64,000 bases of DNA, from the NCBI RefSeq assembly GCF_042453785.1, contig NC_091677.1, forward strand, positions 6,419,501 through 6,483,500. Reading direction: 5' to 3'. The notes beneath the pieces were generated by a model. That model did no database searches. It worked only from the letters and a program-made list of their open reading frames with translations, and was not told the DNA's origin. How positions within the stretch are numbered: position 1 is the first letter of the stretch; each line of letters opens with the position of its first letter. Shown here piece after piece: positions 11,419 through 22,846 of this stretch. This stretch comes from Malus domestica (Eukaryota; Streptophyta; Magnoliopsida; Rosales; Rosaceae). Made by a program: the position numbers and the translations under genes.

Positions 11419-12360
11419 CTAGCTTTAGAGGTAGTACAAAATCCCTTTGAAAAATCACCTGAACTCCCAAAAATTTCCGATGAATTAAAACGTTTGCGTT
11501 ATATATAATTGATGTCCATAAAACAGGGTAAGATCTTTCTTATGGTTTCATCTGCAGATGAAAAGTACAGGTAATCTTAAAGGCATTAGGTGCGATTGAT
11601 ACAATTGAAAACAACTGAAAACAACTGAAAACAACCTCATGCTTGTGCGGCAATGCTTTTGAATGGTTGCTAGACAGAAATGAATAATGATGATGTAACC
11701 AAGATTGCAACAATTTGAGTACCTACAATTATTTGTTCGAGAAATTGTAATACACGGGTTATTGTTATGATGGGAGATGAATGACTGCTTCAAGCCGAGT
11801 AATAACTACGTTATTTTTCAAACTTTATTTGCCCCACATCTAGTGTGCAAAGTGCATATACGAATCAAAGTTTTGCACACCTCTAAAATAAACCAAGCAT
11901 AGTAAGAGAGACAAAAATACTCAAGACAGCTAAAACCTAATAATGCATAAAATTTCTAGAGGCTTTTGTGTTATAACAATGTTTAGATGGAACACGCATT
12001 TTTCTAGAAGTCTAAATATAATAAGAATTTGGAGGGGCTTTATGGATTTGGATTTGGATGATTTCAAGACTTGGATGCATTCTTTTGCTTATTTTCGGAC
12101 CTGTCTTGCCCTTAAGTCCACTAGTACAATGACAATTAGTTTGGCTAAGTTGGCCTTTTATGTTATGCTAAAGTCTCTTTAGATTGAGGACCTATTGAGT
12201 TTTATCTAAAATGTTTTGTTTGATGTTTGTATCAATTTTTAATATTATACGAAAACCAACTATCATATAGCCTAAAAAATATATATAATTATAGTTAGTA
12301 TAAAAAAGAAAAGAAAATTGAGAATGAATGATATCTTTAAAAAAGAGTTGAGGACAAACC
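11419..12360. other. Downstream and intergenic DNA, no gene recognised
   Basis: It contains the ELMO 3' UTR and AT-rich sequence. Near 11,605-11,632 there is a short triplication of tgaaaacaac. From 12,361 to about 12,436 a weak copy of the SINE tail region (acctaacgatagtatctagattaag) may be present before a G run. Confidence 0.4.
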
Positions 12361-12479
12361 TCTTTTATTTATTTTTTATTTTTTATTTATTTTTTACCTA
12401 ACGATAGTATCTAGATTAAGGGGGGGGGGGGAAGGGGAGTGGGTTCAGTGGCGAAACCAGGCATTGTCGGAGGGAGGGG

Positions 12480-13440
12480 CGAACTTAAAAAAGGTTAAAA
12501 ACAATGGCAACAACTAAATCCTTTTATATAGTAATGTTTTCCCTAATTTATCAATACAAACAAATTACAATTGTTGCTCGTAAGGTTTCATGTCATGAAA
12601 ATATTGCATAATAGACTCATTATCAATAAAAGCAAATACATTTCTCTTAATGTAAACAATCAAGCTATCACTCATCCATTGATCTCCCATTTTGTTACGC
12701 AATGGTGTTTTCACAATTTTCATAGCAGAAAAACTCTCCACTGAAGCTTCACATTATTACCTCTATTGCTTGATTTCAACGATTCATCGTGCCCATAAAA
12801 AAGCATACCTTGTAGCAACAACCATCTTGTGCAATCAAGTGCTCCACTTAATAAAGTGTCATAATTAATGCGAGCTTCATTGATTTGCTTAATCACAAAT
12901 GTTTTAATGTGTTGCTTTTGTGTCCTCAAATCTCTAGCTTGTTGTAAAGATTTATTATGAAGACTTCCAACACCTCCCTCATGAACTAGAAAATTTTCAG
13001 GTCATTTCTTCCAATTTGTAAACCTTTTCTTAGTGAAGACATCACTTCCAGTACTACCCGCTTTATCAAAAGCACATTTGAAAAGATAGCAATAACAACC
13101 AAATGTAGCAACTTTTATTATACTATAATCCAAACACTTAAAATTATCAAACTAACCGGTGGTAAAACATCGATTGTTGCTAGCTTTTCTTAGCATGATG
13201 TGGTCTTTAGGTTGACAAAGATCATTTTGAAGATAGTGTTTATGAATTGCTTTGCGATAAGAAGGTGGATAATTAAGCATTCGAAGTCTATATCTAGGGT
13301 CTACATGAAGATTAGCCAATATTTCATCAAACTCAGTGGCCTCACTTTTTTGTGAACTATCCGGAATATTCGAATGATGACTACTTGGAATATTTGAAGG
13401 AGGAGGAGGACTACTTGGAATATTTGAAGGAGAATTTAAG
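12480..13440 (-). pseudogene. hAT transposase remnant (TTF/ZMYM1-like), internally deleted
   Basis: Reading the minus strand, fragments resemble the TTF-type N-terminus of plant hAT proteins annotated as zinc finger MYM-type 1-like: RYRLRMLNYPPSYRKA, a YCYLFKCAFD segment, FTNWKK, QKQHIKTFVIKQINEARINY and the GHDES motif. At about 12,745 this jumps straight to a C-terminal part (ASVESFSAMKIVKTPLRNKM) that resembles the hAT dimerisation region and ends at a stop near 12,566. The whole catalytic middle is missing. Several stops and frame changes remain. It is a dead deletion derivative of a DNA transposon. The ends of the element were not located. Confidence 0.75.
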
Positions 13441-13929
13441 CACCATTTCTTATAGTATCATTCCATTAAGTAACTGTATAATGGAAAAAGAAAATTCTAA
13501 GACTCTTAATGTTGCAACATGTCCTTAATTTTAATATGTTTAATTTTCGTAAAATGTGAAATGACCAAAATGTCAATGGAAGGGTAAATGTTGACTTTTG
13601 TTGTAACAACCCGTTCATGAAGTATCATATTTTAAATTCTCAATGTGGAAAATTACCAAACTACTCTAGTGGTATGTGTGTATTTGTGTTGACTTTGTAG
13701 TCGGAACATGTATGTTACTCGTTAATACGAACACATGAAGCAAGCTGAACAAAAATTGAAATTAGAAAGAGAAAGTTAAGAAACACTAAAGTTAAGGATA
13801 TTTTAATAATTTTAAGAATAAGGGGTAAGTTTAATAATAATAGATAGAATTTATAAATAAATAGATAATAATAAAATAAAAGAAAGAAGGGAAAAAGGCA
13901 GGAGGAATCAAGAGGTGGGGAAGGAAGGG

Positions 13930-14150
13930 GAGGACTCCCCACAAATAGAAAGGGATCATCTCAGCATCCCTTTCTCCTGATCTACCAAATTAGGGAATTC
14001 GTGTTATTGAAATTTGATCTAACGGCTACAAACAGGGGCTCACTTTAAAAGTTATAATAACTTCAGCCGTTTGATCAATTTTCAATGACACAAATTTCTT
14101 GATTTGGCAGATTAGGACGAAGGGATCCGGAAACATCCCTTTCCTCACAA
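13930..14150. mobile_element. Fold-back MITE related to those inside the OMT genes
   Basis: The core gatctaacggctacaaacag, with ttataataacttcagccg following, is the inverted-repeat heart of the MITE family found at 23,592-23,790 and 34,798-34,998. Outer arms pair (ttcgtgttattgaaa against tttcaatgacacaaa). The ends are degraded and no TSD was recognised. Confidence 0.6.
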
Positions 14151-15043
14151 ATATATTCCGGATCCCTTTCCCCGCAAATATCCCTATATCATTTGTCATG
14201 CTTACTCTATCTCTCTTTTTTAAGTTTCTTTCTCTCCAAAATCATGAGGTTTGCAATTCTTCTATTCTCTCTCTCCCTCTCTCTTTTTTTTCCCTCTTAG
14301 ATTAAATGATGAATTTTGTTATTTCTTTTAGATTTTCATTATACTGATCATTTGTTTGCGTAATTCACTTAATGCTGATAATTTCAACTATCTGATTTGG
14401 TAATCATTCTATTTTCCTTTCGTTGTTTTCTTTCTTGAATGTGAGTATTTAGAAATTAATTGTTTGGTTCAGTTGTTCGTTCCGATTATACTCAGTAAGT
14501 TCGAGAGTCTTTTACCATTTACATAAAGGAGATATTTATCATATTTGATCATCCTGTGTAAATCCAATAATTGATCGATTTCTCTGACAAACTAATGTCG
14601 AGAAAAATATGGTGAAATGCATTCAATTTTCGCATGGTTCATTAATAATTAATATACATAATACCTCCATGACTAAGAAAAGTTTATTAGAGTTAAAATT
14701 TAATGTTATTACAGCTTGGTGGCATTACTTTTGATAACTCGAAGAAAACCACCAAAAAAAAGGAAGAGATTAGTAACTTGACGAAAAATCATAATTAAGG
14801 AAAAGTTTAATAGTTTGATTAAAAGTAGTGTATTTAGCACTTTGAAAATGTCTTTTGCACTCCAACCTAGTGTATATAATAAAAATATGTACGCAAGTGA
14901 ATGTGGGTTTCAGACATCGCATTTGGAAATTTCTGAGTCCCATTTTCAGTAATTTTAGTAGTAATCGATTAGGTTGCTAAATAAAGGTTGTGGAATTTTG
15001 GCTGTGAATGAATAGAATTAGCTGGTGGATATCGGCAATTGTG
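14151..15043. other. Intergenic AT-rich DNA
   Basis: No gene or clear repeat is seen before the Copia element begins. Confidence 0.4.
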
Positions 15044-15048
15044 GTTTT

Positions 15049-15278
15049 TATTAAAAGAATGAATAGTATATTGCAGGACTATGGAAAATGATAAGCTGAA
15101 TAGTTTTCGTGTATTATTGCCAAAGTAGAAGTACAATACAATATATATACACAACGAAGTCAACTAAATATCTTTACAATAATGCCTAGGAGATCACATC
15201 CCTCTTTTAATGGGATTTCACAACAGCTACTTTTAGGAAAACATATTATACAATATATTACACAAACTTTTCTTAATA
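15049..15278 (-). repeat. 3' LTR of the minus-strand Copia element
   Basis: 230 bp, matched by 21,277-21,501. On the minus strand it starts TATTAAGAAAAG and ends CTTTTAATA. The polypurine tract lies immediately beside it. Confidence 0.92.
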
Positions 15279-15612
15279 CTCCTCCTCAAGTTGGAGAGTG
15301 AATATCATGAAGTTCCAACTTGTCGCGCAATTTCATTCATTGATTTTTCCCTAAAGCCTTTGTGAATAAATCTACTAACTGGAAACGTGTAGGTACATGT
15401 GAACGACTAATCATTCCAGCTTGCAATTTTTCTCAAACGATGTGACAATCAATTTCAATATGTTTCGTTCACTCATGAAAAATAGGATTAGCTGCAATAT
15501 ATAGAGCAGCTTGATTGTCTCAAAATAATGGTGTGGGACCTTTTTGTGGAACCTTTAAATCTTGCAATATATAACGTAACCATGTTAACTCTAAACATGT
15601 GTTGGCCATAGC

Positions 15613-16330
15613 TCAGTGTTCGGCTTCTACAGATGATAGAGAGACATTATCTTGTTTCTTGGATTTCCATGAGATGAGGGAATTTCCAAGAAAGACACAA
15701 TACCCAGTAATTGACCTTCTTGTGACACGACAACCGCCCCAATCGGAATCACAAAAAGCCTTTAATTCAAGATTGTTGGAGACAGGAAATAAAAAACCTT
15801 GACTAGGACTACGTTTAATGTACTTGAGAATTCGTAAAGTTGCATCCCAATGAGGTTTGCGAGGCTCGTGCATGAATTGACTCAATGTGCGAACTGAAAA
15901 TACTATGTTAGGCTTGGTGACAGTAAGATAAATCAATCGTCCGACTCGTCTTCTGTACCTGGTGGGATCATCTAATAATGCTCCGTTGGTGGGAGTGAGT
16001 TTCAAATTTTGTTCCATTGGAAACTTGTCTGGGTGTGTCCCTGTAAGACCATAATCCTGCAAAACATCTAGTGCATATTTCCTATGAGACATAAATATGC
16101 CTTTCTTAGAATGAGAAAACTCAATGCCCAAAAAATATTTTAAATCACCAAGATCTTTGATGCGGAAGTGTGTGAGAATGAATGTTTCGAGTCGTTCCAT
16201 CTCTTTAAGATCATTTCCTGTAAGAAGTATGTCGTCTACATAGATGAGGACTGCAATGAATGAGATACCTTGGGCCTTTGTAAAAAGAGAATAATCAGCT
16301 TTTGATTGTTGATAACCAACTTTCTGAATG
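15613..16330 (-). pseudogene. Copia reverse transcriptase C-terminal part and RNase H
   Basis: An open frame at 15,613-16,200 continues upstream in frame to the reverse transcriptase active-site motif LIYVDDILLTGND near 16,205-16,245. It then carries IKDLGDLKYFLGIEFS, the GRLIYLTVTKPNI segment and the RNase H segments FCDSDWGGC and SISGYCVFLG-like SITGYCVFLG. It is cut off after SVEAEH. An in-frame TAG occurs upstream near 16,350 in the fragment next to the nested insertion. Confidence 0.85.
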
Positions 16331-16382
16331 GTGACTGAAAAAGTGGAAAACTAGTTTCTGGAAGCCTGTTTGAGTCCATATA

Positions 16383-17365
16383 GGGTGCATTTGTTGCACC
16401 GGACTATCTCGGACTGGACTAGCTTCAAGGACTAAACTGGCTTAGAATAGACTAAGTTGGACTAACTTAATGAAGCATTTGATGCAGTGTCGGACTAAGA
16501 AGAATAAACCTTATTTGAATTATCACAAGAAAAGAATTCGATACTATGACATCATAAACTAACCAACCTGAACCTACAATCAAATCTCAAATTATAGAAG
16601 AAAAATTGAAATTAACTAAATCCACTTTTCTATGCCAACACCCAATTCAAACCAAAACCAAACAATTTCTCAAAATTAAAACATAATAATAAATTTCTCC
16701 CAAATTCAACAAAAAAAGGGGGAAGGGGGGTGCAATTGTATTGCAATCAATCCTTTTGTCCATCGGCATCTGAGGCTTTGAAATCTAAGCCCATAAATTG
16801 AATTGCGCCACAGAATGGAACGACGACGGCGCCACAACCACAAGTCCATAAATCCAACTGACAACACCACAAATTCATCTTTGTCACCTACGGGCAGTCG
16901 TGGTCGACCACAGCCTTCAAGTAGGCGTTTTCCAATTCAGCCTTCGAACCCAACCTTCAAGGTCTTTGAACCCAACCTTCGGGTCATCGCCGTCGACCCC
17001 AACCCCCAGCCAATTGCAATAATCAAATAAACTTTCCCTTTTTAAATTGATTCACCACCCAAGAAGCGTTCTGTCACCTTGGCAAAGAGGAGTGGATGCG
17101 CCGACATCAATCCGAGTCTGGGTTATCAGTGTAAAGAGATATAGCAAGGGGCAGAGAAAGGAAGCGACGTGTAAGAACAGATGCGTCTTAGCAGTCCCAT
17201 GGTTTTGCAGGGGTCTCACTAAGACCTGCTAGCGAGGCCCTTAGTTGAGGCGTATCCGAGCTAATACCATTAAAGCTAATCCGTGGGAGTAACAAACATG
17301 GTACTGGACTAATCTTTAATCTAGTCTAGTCCAGTGAAGGCTAACAAGTGCAAACAAACGCCCCC
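16383..17365. mobile_element. PIF/Harbinger-like non-autonomous element nested in Copia
   Basis: This 983-bp insertion splits the reverse transcriptase between the residues of the KSLYGLKQ motif. Ends are inverted: gggtgcatttgttgcacc at the left, and gggggcgtttgtttgcac on the reverse strand at the right. The 3-bp direct repeat ata flanks it (16,380-16,382 and 17,366-17,368), and removing the insert restores the motif. The 3-bp duplication and the GTTTG-type ends fit PIF/Harbinger, although ata is not the usual TWA. There is no transposase inside. The short frames in it are treated as chance. Confidence 0.7.
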
Positions 17366-17640
17366 ATAGAGATTTGTTTAGCCGACATACAATGTTCTCC
17401 CCATGTTGGCGAAAACCAAGAGGATGTTCCATGAAAACAACCTCATGTAAATCACTATGAAGGAAAGTGTTCTGAACATCTAATTGATGAATGAACCAAT
17501 GATGGGCACTAGCAACCGCCAGAAGGCAACGAAGAGTGGTGAGTTTAGCAGTAGGAGAAAAAGTTTCCTGATAATTGATACCCTTAGTTTGAGTGTAGCT
17601 TTTAGCAATGAGATGGGCTTGTACCACTCAATTATGCCAT
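17366..17640 (-). pseudogene. Copia reverse transcriptase N-terminal part
   Basis: The minus strand encodes AHLIAKSYTQTKGINYQETFSP-like sequence followed by LDVQNTFLHSDLHEVVFM and VCRLNKSL. These are the finger/palm motifs of Copia reverse transcriptase (first part of the active site). It ends where the nested element inserted. Confidence 0.85.
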
Positions 17641-17960
17641 CAGAGTTGTACTTCATTTTATAGACTCATTTGCAACCAATGGGTTTATGACCAACAAGCA
17701 AGGGAACCATGGTCTATGTATTGTTTTGCTGCAAAGTCGTTAATTCTGCATGCATGGCAGTGCGCCATTTGGGATCAAGGATAGCTTGAGCATAGGAGGT
17801 GGGTTCGGCGGGACCTGTAATGTTAGCTAGAAAGGCACAATGGGCAGAAGAAAGGTGTGAATAGGAAAGGAATTCAGGGGATACCGAGTACCTGAGGAAG
17901 GACGAGGCGCAAAGGGAGATTGATTGACTTGGTTTGTCACATGGTATTCTTTATGCCATG

Positions 17961-18945
17961 TTAGAGGGTGCCTGGGACTAAGTGAATGACGCGGGAAGAG
18001 TGGGAGGGAAGGTTGGGCTGATGTGGGGTCGGATGGATAAGATATGTTGGGTGAGAAGGAGGCTGGCGTGTTAGGGATGTGGAATAGGGGGTTTGACTTG
18101 GGGAAGGAGAATTAAGAGAGGGTGGTTGTGTGTTAGTGAGGGGTGGGGTAGGAGAAATGATGGTAATAGGATTAGGGTGAAGTGGTGGGGACCGTGGGCT
18201 AGTGGGTTGAGGTGGGGAAATGGGGTCACTGTGATGGTCACGGTGATTGATGGGGATATCGCAACTGATGGATGGAAGGGGCAGTGATAAGGAGACATTG
18301 TGATGGTCGGTCAGATAAGGTTGGTTTTGTGAATGGAAGGGAAAAATGGTTTCGCTAAATTTAACATCCCAACTAACAAAAAATTTGTTTATTTCTAGAT
18401 CATATAGTTTGTAGCCTTTTTTACCAGTGGGATACCCAACAAATACACAACGTCTAGCACAAGAATCTAATTTATGTGTAGGGTGAACAACAGTAGCAAA
18501 ACACAAACTGCCAAAAACTTTTAAGTGATCAAATGATGGTGGACGTTTGTACAATAACTCAAGAGGGGATTTATTGGACAACAAAGGAGATGGTAAACGA
18601 TTAATTAGGTAGACAACGGTTATGACACATTCGCCCCAAAATGAAAGAGGGACCTGAGATTGGAAACGTAAACTTCGTGCCACGGTGAGAATGTGACGAT
18701 GTTTACATTCAACAACGCCATTTTGTTGTGGAGTATAGACACATGTGCGTTGGTATTCAATGAGAAAGTAACAAAAGATTTTAGGAGGTGTTGAGTTTCA
18801 GATATATGTTGCATTAAGAAAACCCATGTGCACCTAGTAAAATCATCAACAACAGTGAGAAAGAATTGAGCTCATGAATGCATGGGAACTTTGTGAGGAC
18901 CCAACTATCACAATGTAATAAATCAAATGGAGCATGAGTTGATAT
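17961..18945 (-). pseudogene. Copia integrase core and C-terminal region
   Basis: Fragments near 18,600-18,800 are integrase core (out of frame with the next). The long frame at 17,961-18,683 has PLSFWGECVITVVYLINRLP, LKVFGSLCFATV and RRCVFVGYPTGKKGYKLYD, the typical C-terminal part of Copia integrase. It is followed by a low-complexity Pro/Ser/Thr-rich linker of about 100 residues. Frame changes separate the pieces. Confidence 0.85.
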
Positions 18946-19411
18946 CACTATTCTAAAAAATGGCCTAGGCGGCGCCTAGGCGCTAGGCGGTGGAAGCTGA
19001 GGTGTTTTCTTGCAAATCGGTTGGAAAAATCAGATCGGTTCTAGGCGGGGCTAGGCGGTTTTTTTTTTAATGAAATAAAAAAATAAAATAAAAAATCCTA
19101 TATAAGTGTAAGTGGTTTAAAATTGTGAACTTGTTGTACATTTGTCATCTTACAATACTCTTCACTATGGTTATATGGCATATATGCTTAATGTGTTTTT
19201 AAATTTTGGACTTTGAATACTCTTTTTGCATTTTATAATTTTTTTTTTATTATCTTATCCATGGATTTCATACAAGTATAATTTTTTTGTAAGTGTCAAT
19301 ATGCACTTATTTACAAGATATACAAGAAATTTACCTAAATCTACCTAGGCCGCCTAGGTGCCCACCTAGATCCCGCCGCCCGACTAGCGCCTAGTGTTTT
19401 TTAGAACCTTG
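18946..19411. mobile_element. hAT-like MITE with cctaggcg repeats, nested in Copia integrase
   Basis: Flanked by an exact 8-bp duplication gttgatat (18,938-18,945 and 19,412-19,419). Ends are inverted: cactattctaaaaaa at the left, and caaggttctaaaaaa on the reverse strand at the right. Near both ends lie GC-rich gcctaggcg/cgcctaggc repeats, and the middle is AT-rich. An 8-bp TSD points to the hAT superfamily. A weaker copy sits in the intron of the OMT gene at 23,958-24,405. Confidence 0.75.
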
Positions 19412-19925
19412 GTTGATATAAAACTTAAAGGAAATGGAAGTCTAGTTTGTTTGGCCATAGGACAAATGGTACAAATATTATTAGTATACAATGAATTAAA
19501 TACTAATTTGAGGTGGGTTGAAGAAGAATGTCCAAATTGCATATGCCATAAATTGGGGGAATGAGAAACTTGACAGGAGACAGATGTCTGCGGCAATGGT
19601 GACATGTAATAAAGGCCACCACATTGCTTACATGATCCAATCATCTTCCCTGTAGCCAAGTCATGCAAGATACAGAAAGTGGGAAACAAAATGGCGTAAC
19701 AATTTAGGAGTCAGTGACTTAACTGGCAGACATGAGATTTAAGTGAAAAGAAGGAACACATAAAACATTGTCTAATGTAATGTTTGAATTGAATGATATG
19801 GTGTCAGTGGAAGTAATTGTGGCTAAAGAACCGGTGGGTAATTTAACAGTGAATATTGGTGAAGATTTAGTTGTGGTAAAATTTGAAGAATCTGATGTGA
19901 TGTGATTGGTAGCCCCACTATCCAA
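19412..19925 (-). pseudogene. Copia protease and integrase zinc-binding region
   Basis: The frame ending at 19,719 begins with the protease active-site motif LDSGATNHIT (near 19,900-19,925). The frame at 19,384-19,689 has WHMQFGHSS and ICPMAKQTRLPF, the pre-integrase HHCC region with one expected Cys doubtful. The pieces are in different frames. Confidence 0.85.
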
Positions 19926-19928
19926 AAT

Positions 19929-20900
19929 CTAAGGTTGAGAAAATATAGAATTAACGTAGGCAACAGTAAAAGATGACAGACCTGCAGTGTTTGCATACGC
20001 ATTGTTATTACCATTAGGAGGATTTAAATTCATTAGGGACACAACATGGGCCAATTGCTGAAGCTGTTCTGTTGAGAAGCCTTGTAATGGGTTCGGTGGA
20101 GACTGCTGGGACCTCTGTCGGTGCGTCAGATTCGATGGGACATTGTTGGCAGCTGCTACGTTTGCAACAGGGTGAAGACCACCAGCTGCTACGTGGGCAG
20201 CATGAAAATTTGGAAATATAGCACGTGGGTTGCTGCTGCCTTGGGACCCGCGTGACATGGCTTTGTTGTTGCCCTAATTTCCTCCATTTGTTCCATTTTT
20301 AAATCTACATCTATCTTTACTGTGACTTCTCTTATCACAGAACTTGCAATGGTACTTCTGAGTCCTACAATTGTTAATTGTATGGCCATCTTTATCACAG
20401 AAGTCACAGTGAAGATTTTTGGAATTGTTGGAAGAATGGTTTGGTCGAGTTTGAACAACATCAGCAATTGAGAAATTTTCGGTTAACCCTGATGACATTT
20501 GTCGTTGTATTTCGTCCTGAATAATGAGTGAGTAGGCTTGACGAACTTTAGGCAATGGTGTCATCATAAGAATATTACTGCGAATTCTGCTGTAGATGTT
20601 GTTGAGACTCATAAGAAATTGCATCATCTTATCTTCTTCTATTTGTTCATTATGTGCCTTTGTCTGGTCGCAGATGAGAAGTGGACAATATGTCTTTAAT
20701 TTGTCCCAAAGACCTTTAAGCTTTGTAAAATAAGCCGAGACTGTCATTGAGCCCTATGTGAGAGATGCGATGGACTTTTGGATTTGATAAATTGTTGGTG
20801 TGTTCTTTTATGAGAACTGATCTATGAAATCTTCCCACACTTATTGGGCACTTTTGGCATGAACAACTCCTTTGGAAAGATCACCCTTCACAGATTGAGC
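19929..20900 (-). pseudogene. Copia gag fragment with two zinc knuckles
   Basis: The gag part reads TVSAYFTKLKGLWDKLKTY, EDKMMQFLMSLNNIYSRIRS and IQDEIQRQMSS. It then has two CX2CX4HX4C zinc knuckles in a row (CDFCDKDGHTINNC and CKFCDKRSHSKDRC). Most plant Copia gag proteins have one, so the pair is a lineage trait or a local duplication. A frameshift follows at the Gly-Asn-rich segment. Confidence 0.85.
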
Positions 20901-21263
20901 GAACCATGATAAAATCATATTGTTGCACTTATTCCAGAGAGCATATTCTTTGGGTTGATCTATTGTTAGGGAGGCTGAATGGAGGCATCAACAAAACCAA
21001 ATTTATTTTTGGCAGTGAGAGCATGAATCATGGATTTACTCCAAGATGGATAGTTGGATCCATTCAATTTTTTCTGAAACTAGCATATGACTAGGACTGT
21101 CCGAATGATAAACATAGTATGGGTTTGATGAGTCCATACCTAAAGTGTTTGAATTTTTGGTTTTGGTTTCACTGTTTGTTTCTGACATGATTGTTTTAGG
21201 AATGGGGTCAAGTTTGAAAACGCAGGCAATAGGGTTAGGTTGGAAACACAGGCAATAGGGTTA

Positions 21264-21276
21264 GGCTCTGATACCA
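21264..21276 (-). other. Primer binding site of the minus-strand Copia element
   Basis: The minus strand reads TGGTATCAGAGCC. It is directly adjacent to the LTR and complementary to the 3' end of initiator tRNA-Met in the standard plant Copia way. Confidence 0.9.
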
Positions 21277-21501
21277 TATTAAAAGAATGAATAGTATATT
21301 GTAGGGCTATGGAAAGTGATAGGCTGAATAGTTTTCGTGTATTATTGCCAAAGTAGAAGTACAATATATATACACAACTAAGTCAACTAAATATCTTTAC
21401 AATAATGCCTAGGAGATCACATCCTTCTTTTAATGGGATTTCACAATAGCTACTTTTAGGAAAACATATTATACAATATATTACATGATCTTTTCTTAAT
21501 A
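21277..21501 (-). repeat. 5' LTR of the minus-strand Copia element
   Basis: 225 bp, followed on the minus strand directly by the tRNA-Met-type primer binding site (21,264-21,276). Confidence 0.92.
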
Positions 21502-21514
21502 GTTTTTTATTGCA

Positions 21515-21600
21515 CGATGTACGATGAACGAATATAATGTGAGAATTCCTAGGATTCCCACCATTTGGATCCGGATGGAATCCAACGAACTTGGGTTGGG
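21515..21600. repeat. Half copy of the ggatcc-ended MITE family
   Basis: The stretch gcacgatgtacgatgaacg followed by atgtgagaattcctaggatt resembles the right half of the MITEs at 4520 and 33,443. The left half was not found. Confidence 0.45.
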
Positions 21601-21708
21601 GGTGTTGCTGCAGCCTGGCTTTTAGTGATATCTGGGAATTGGGGCACTAATAGAAAAGGGGTATTTGTAGTGTTTGGTAAAGTGGGAGAGATGTAAAACT
21701 CAACGGGA

Positions 21709-22040
21709 TGGGAGAAGATCCTCTCCGGAGCTGGTTCCACCGGAGCCTCCGGATCCCCCTCATTCCTCTTCTTTCTCTGCAGATTTTTGGCCCCCGAAGT
21801 CGGTGTCGTGGCCTCCTCGGAGCTAGTTATTGGCAACATCGTAGTAGTCATCGTCGACTGTGTGGTTTTGAAGTTTCCCAATAACTAGGTCTGAAAAGGC
21901 CACCACGCTGACTCCGGCCGACACCCACTCTGGGGGAGCACGATGCCAACTTCGAAGGTCCAAAATCTGTAGAGAAAGAAGAGGAAGGAGGAGGATCCGA
22001 AGGCTCTAGTGGAACCCGCTCTGGAGAGGATCCTCTTCCC
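21709..22040. mobile_element. Fold-back element with ~100-bp inverted arms
   Basis: The left arm gggagaagatcctctccgga... pairs with the right arm ...ctctggagaggatcctcttccc. Pairing continues inward (gagcctccggatcc against ggatccgaaggctc, and tctgcagatttttgg against ccaaaatctgtaga). It is about 330 bp and non-coding. No convincing TSD was found. Confidence 0.7.
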
Positions 22041-22836
22041 AAAGGGACAGTGGCTAATGGGGACCAGTGGTCCCCCCAGTATTTTAATTTTTTTTAATGA
22101 AGTAGTAAGACGATGTCCTTTTACTCGAAATAAATATTTTTTATTTTTTATTTTTGTTTTTTGTATAGAAACAAACCATGTTACACGCAGGGAAAGCTGC
22201 ACAACAACAAAGGCAAAAAAATCACCATATTTTCCAGTTTCTGGTCGAACTAAAGGGGCTTAGGAGTCTCTCTTGGGCTTGTTGACAGCTTCGCAACTGA
22301 GTGAGTTAGGTCTCACACTGGGTTAGCCATAATAATGTTCTTCTCTTTTTAATAGTGTGATCACTGAACAATATTTTACCCAATTTATTGAATGAAATCA
22401 AATATAGCTAGAAAAAGATAAGGACCACCCCTATGATTAAAACATAACAAGAAAAATATAAGAACTACCCTAAAAATTTGAAAAACCAATCACAGGGCCT
22501 CTCAAACTAAATGTGCAATCTTAAACAGTAATCTGTTGTACACTTAGGTTTTGTCATATTTATTAGAGCAATGTTGTTGTTTTTAGCACATACATTTAAA
22601 TTTAGTGAAGATGAGTTTAGTGTAAATGACCTCATTGTTTTGTTTAAAATACAAATAGCAGTAAATTTCTGTGCTGCTTAGTGCTTGTGCATTAGAAGAT
22701 TCTACACACATACACATTGCCAAAAGTTGATTTCTTCAACTTTAATCACTACCTACCTACTCCACCAATTGAGTATTACACTTTACCAAAATGTTTCAAC
22801 ATTATTGATCAGATTATATAATATATGTTTCCCTTC
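22041..22836. other. Intergenic DNA upstream of the first OMT copy
   Basis: No gene is recognised. The short frames here have no family features. Confidence 0.4.
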
Positions 22837-22846
22837 TTTATATAAC
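22837..22846 (+). promoter_or_regulatory. TATA box candidate of the first OMT copy
   Basis: The sequence tttatataac lies about 40-47 bp upstream of the first in-frame ATG at 22,884, a workable core promoter position. Confidence 0.5.

Larger units (their letters stand above)
15049..21501 (-). mobile_element. Degenerate Ty1/Copia retrotransposon, complete ends
   Basis: Two LTRs (15,049-15,278 and 21,277-21,501) flank an internal region. The TSD is gtttt (15,044-15,048 and 21,502-21,506). Next to the right LTR is a primer site, TGGTATCAGAGCC on the minus strand (21,264-21,276), that fits initiator tRNA-Met. Next to the left LTR is a purine tract on the minus strand (15,279-15,298). The domain order on the minus strand is gag, protease, integrase, reverse transcriptase, RNase H, the Copia order. 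LTRs begin TA and end TA, not TG...CA. By eye the LTRs differ at about ten positions plus a 5-bp gap. Stops and frameshifts plus two nested DNA transposons show it is inactive. Confidence 0.93.

Noticed and set aside
16803-17030. 75-residue frame inside the nested PIF/Harbinger-like element
   Set aside because: Low complexity, no transposase motifs, not conserved in any recognisable way.
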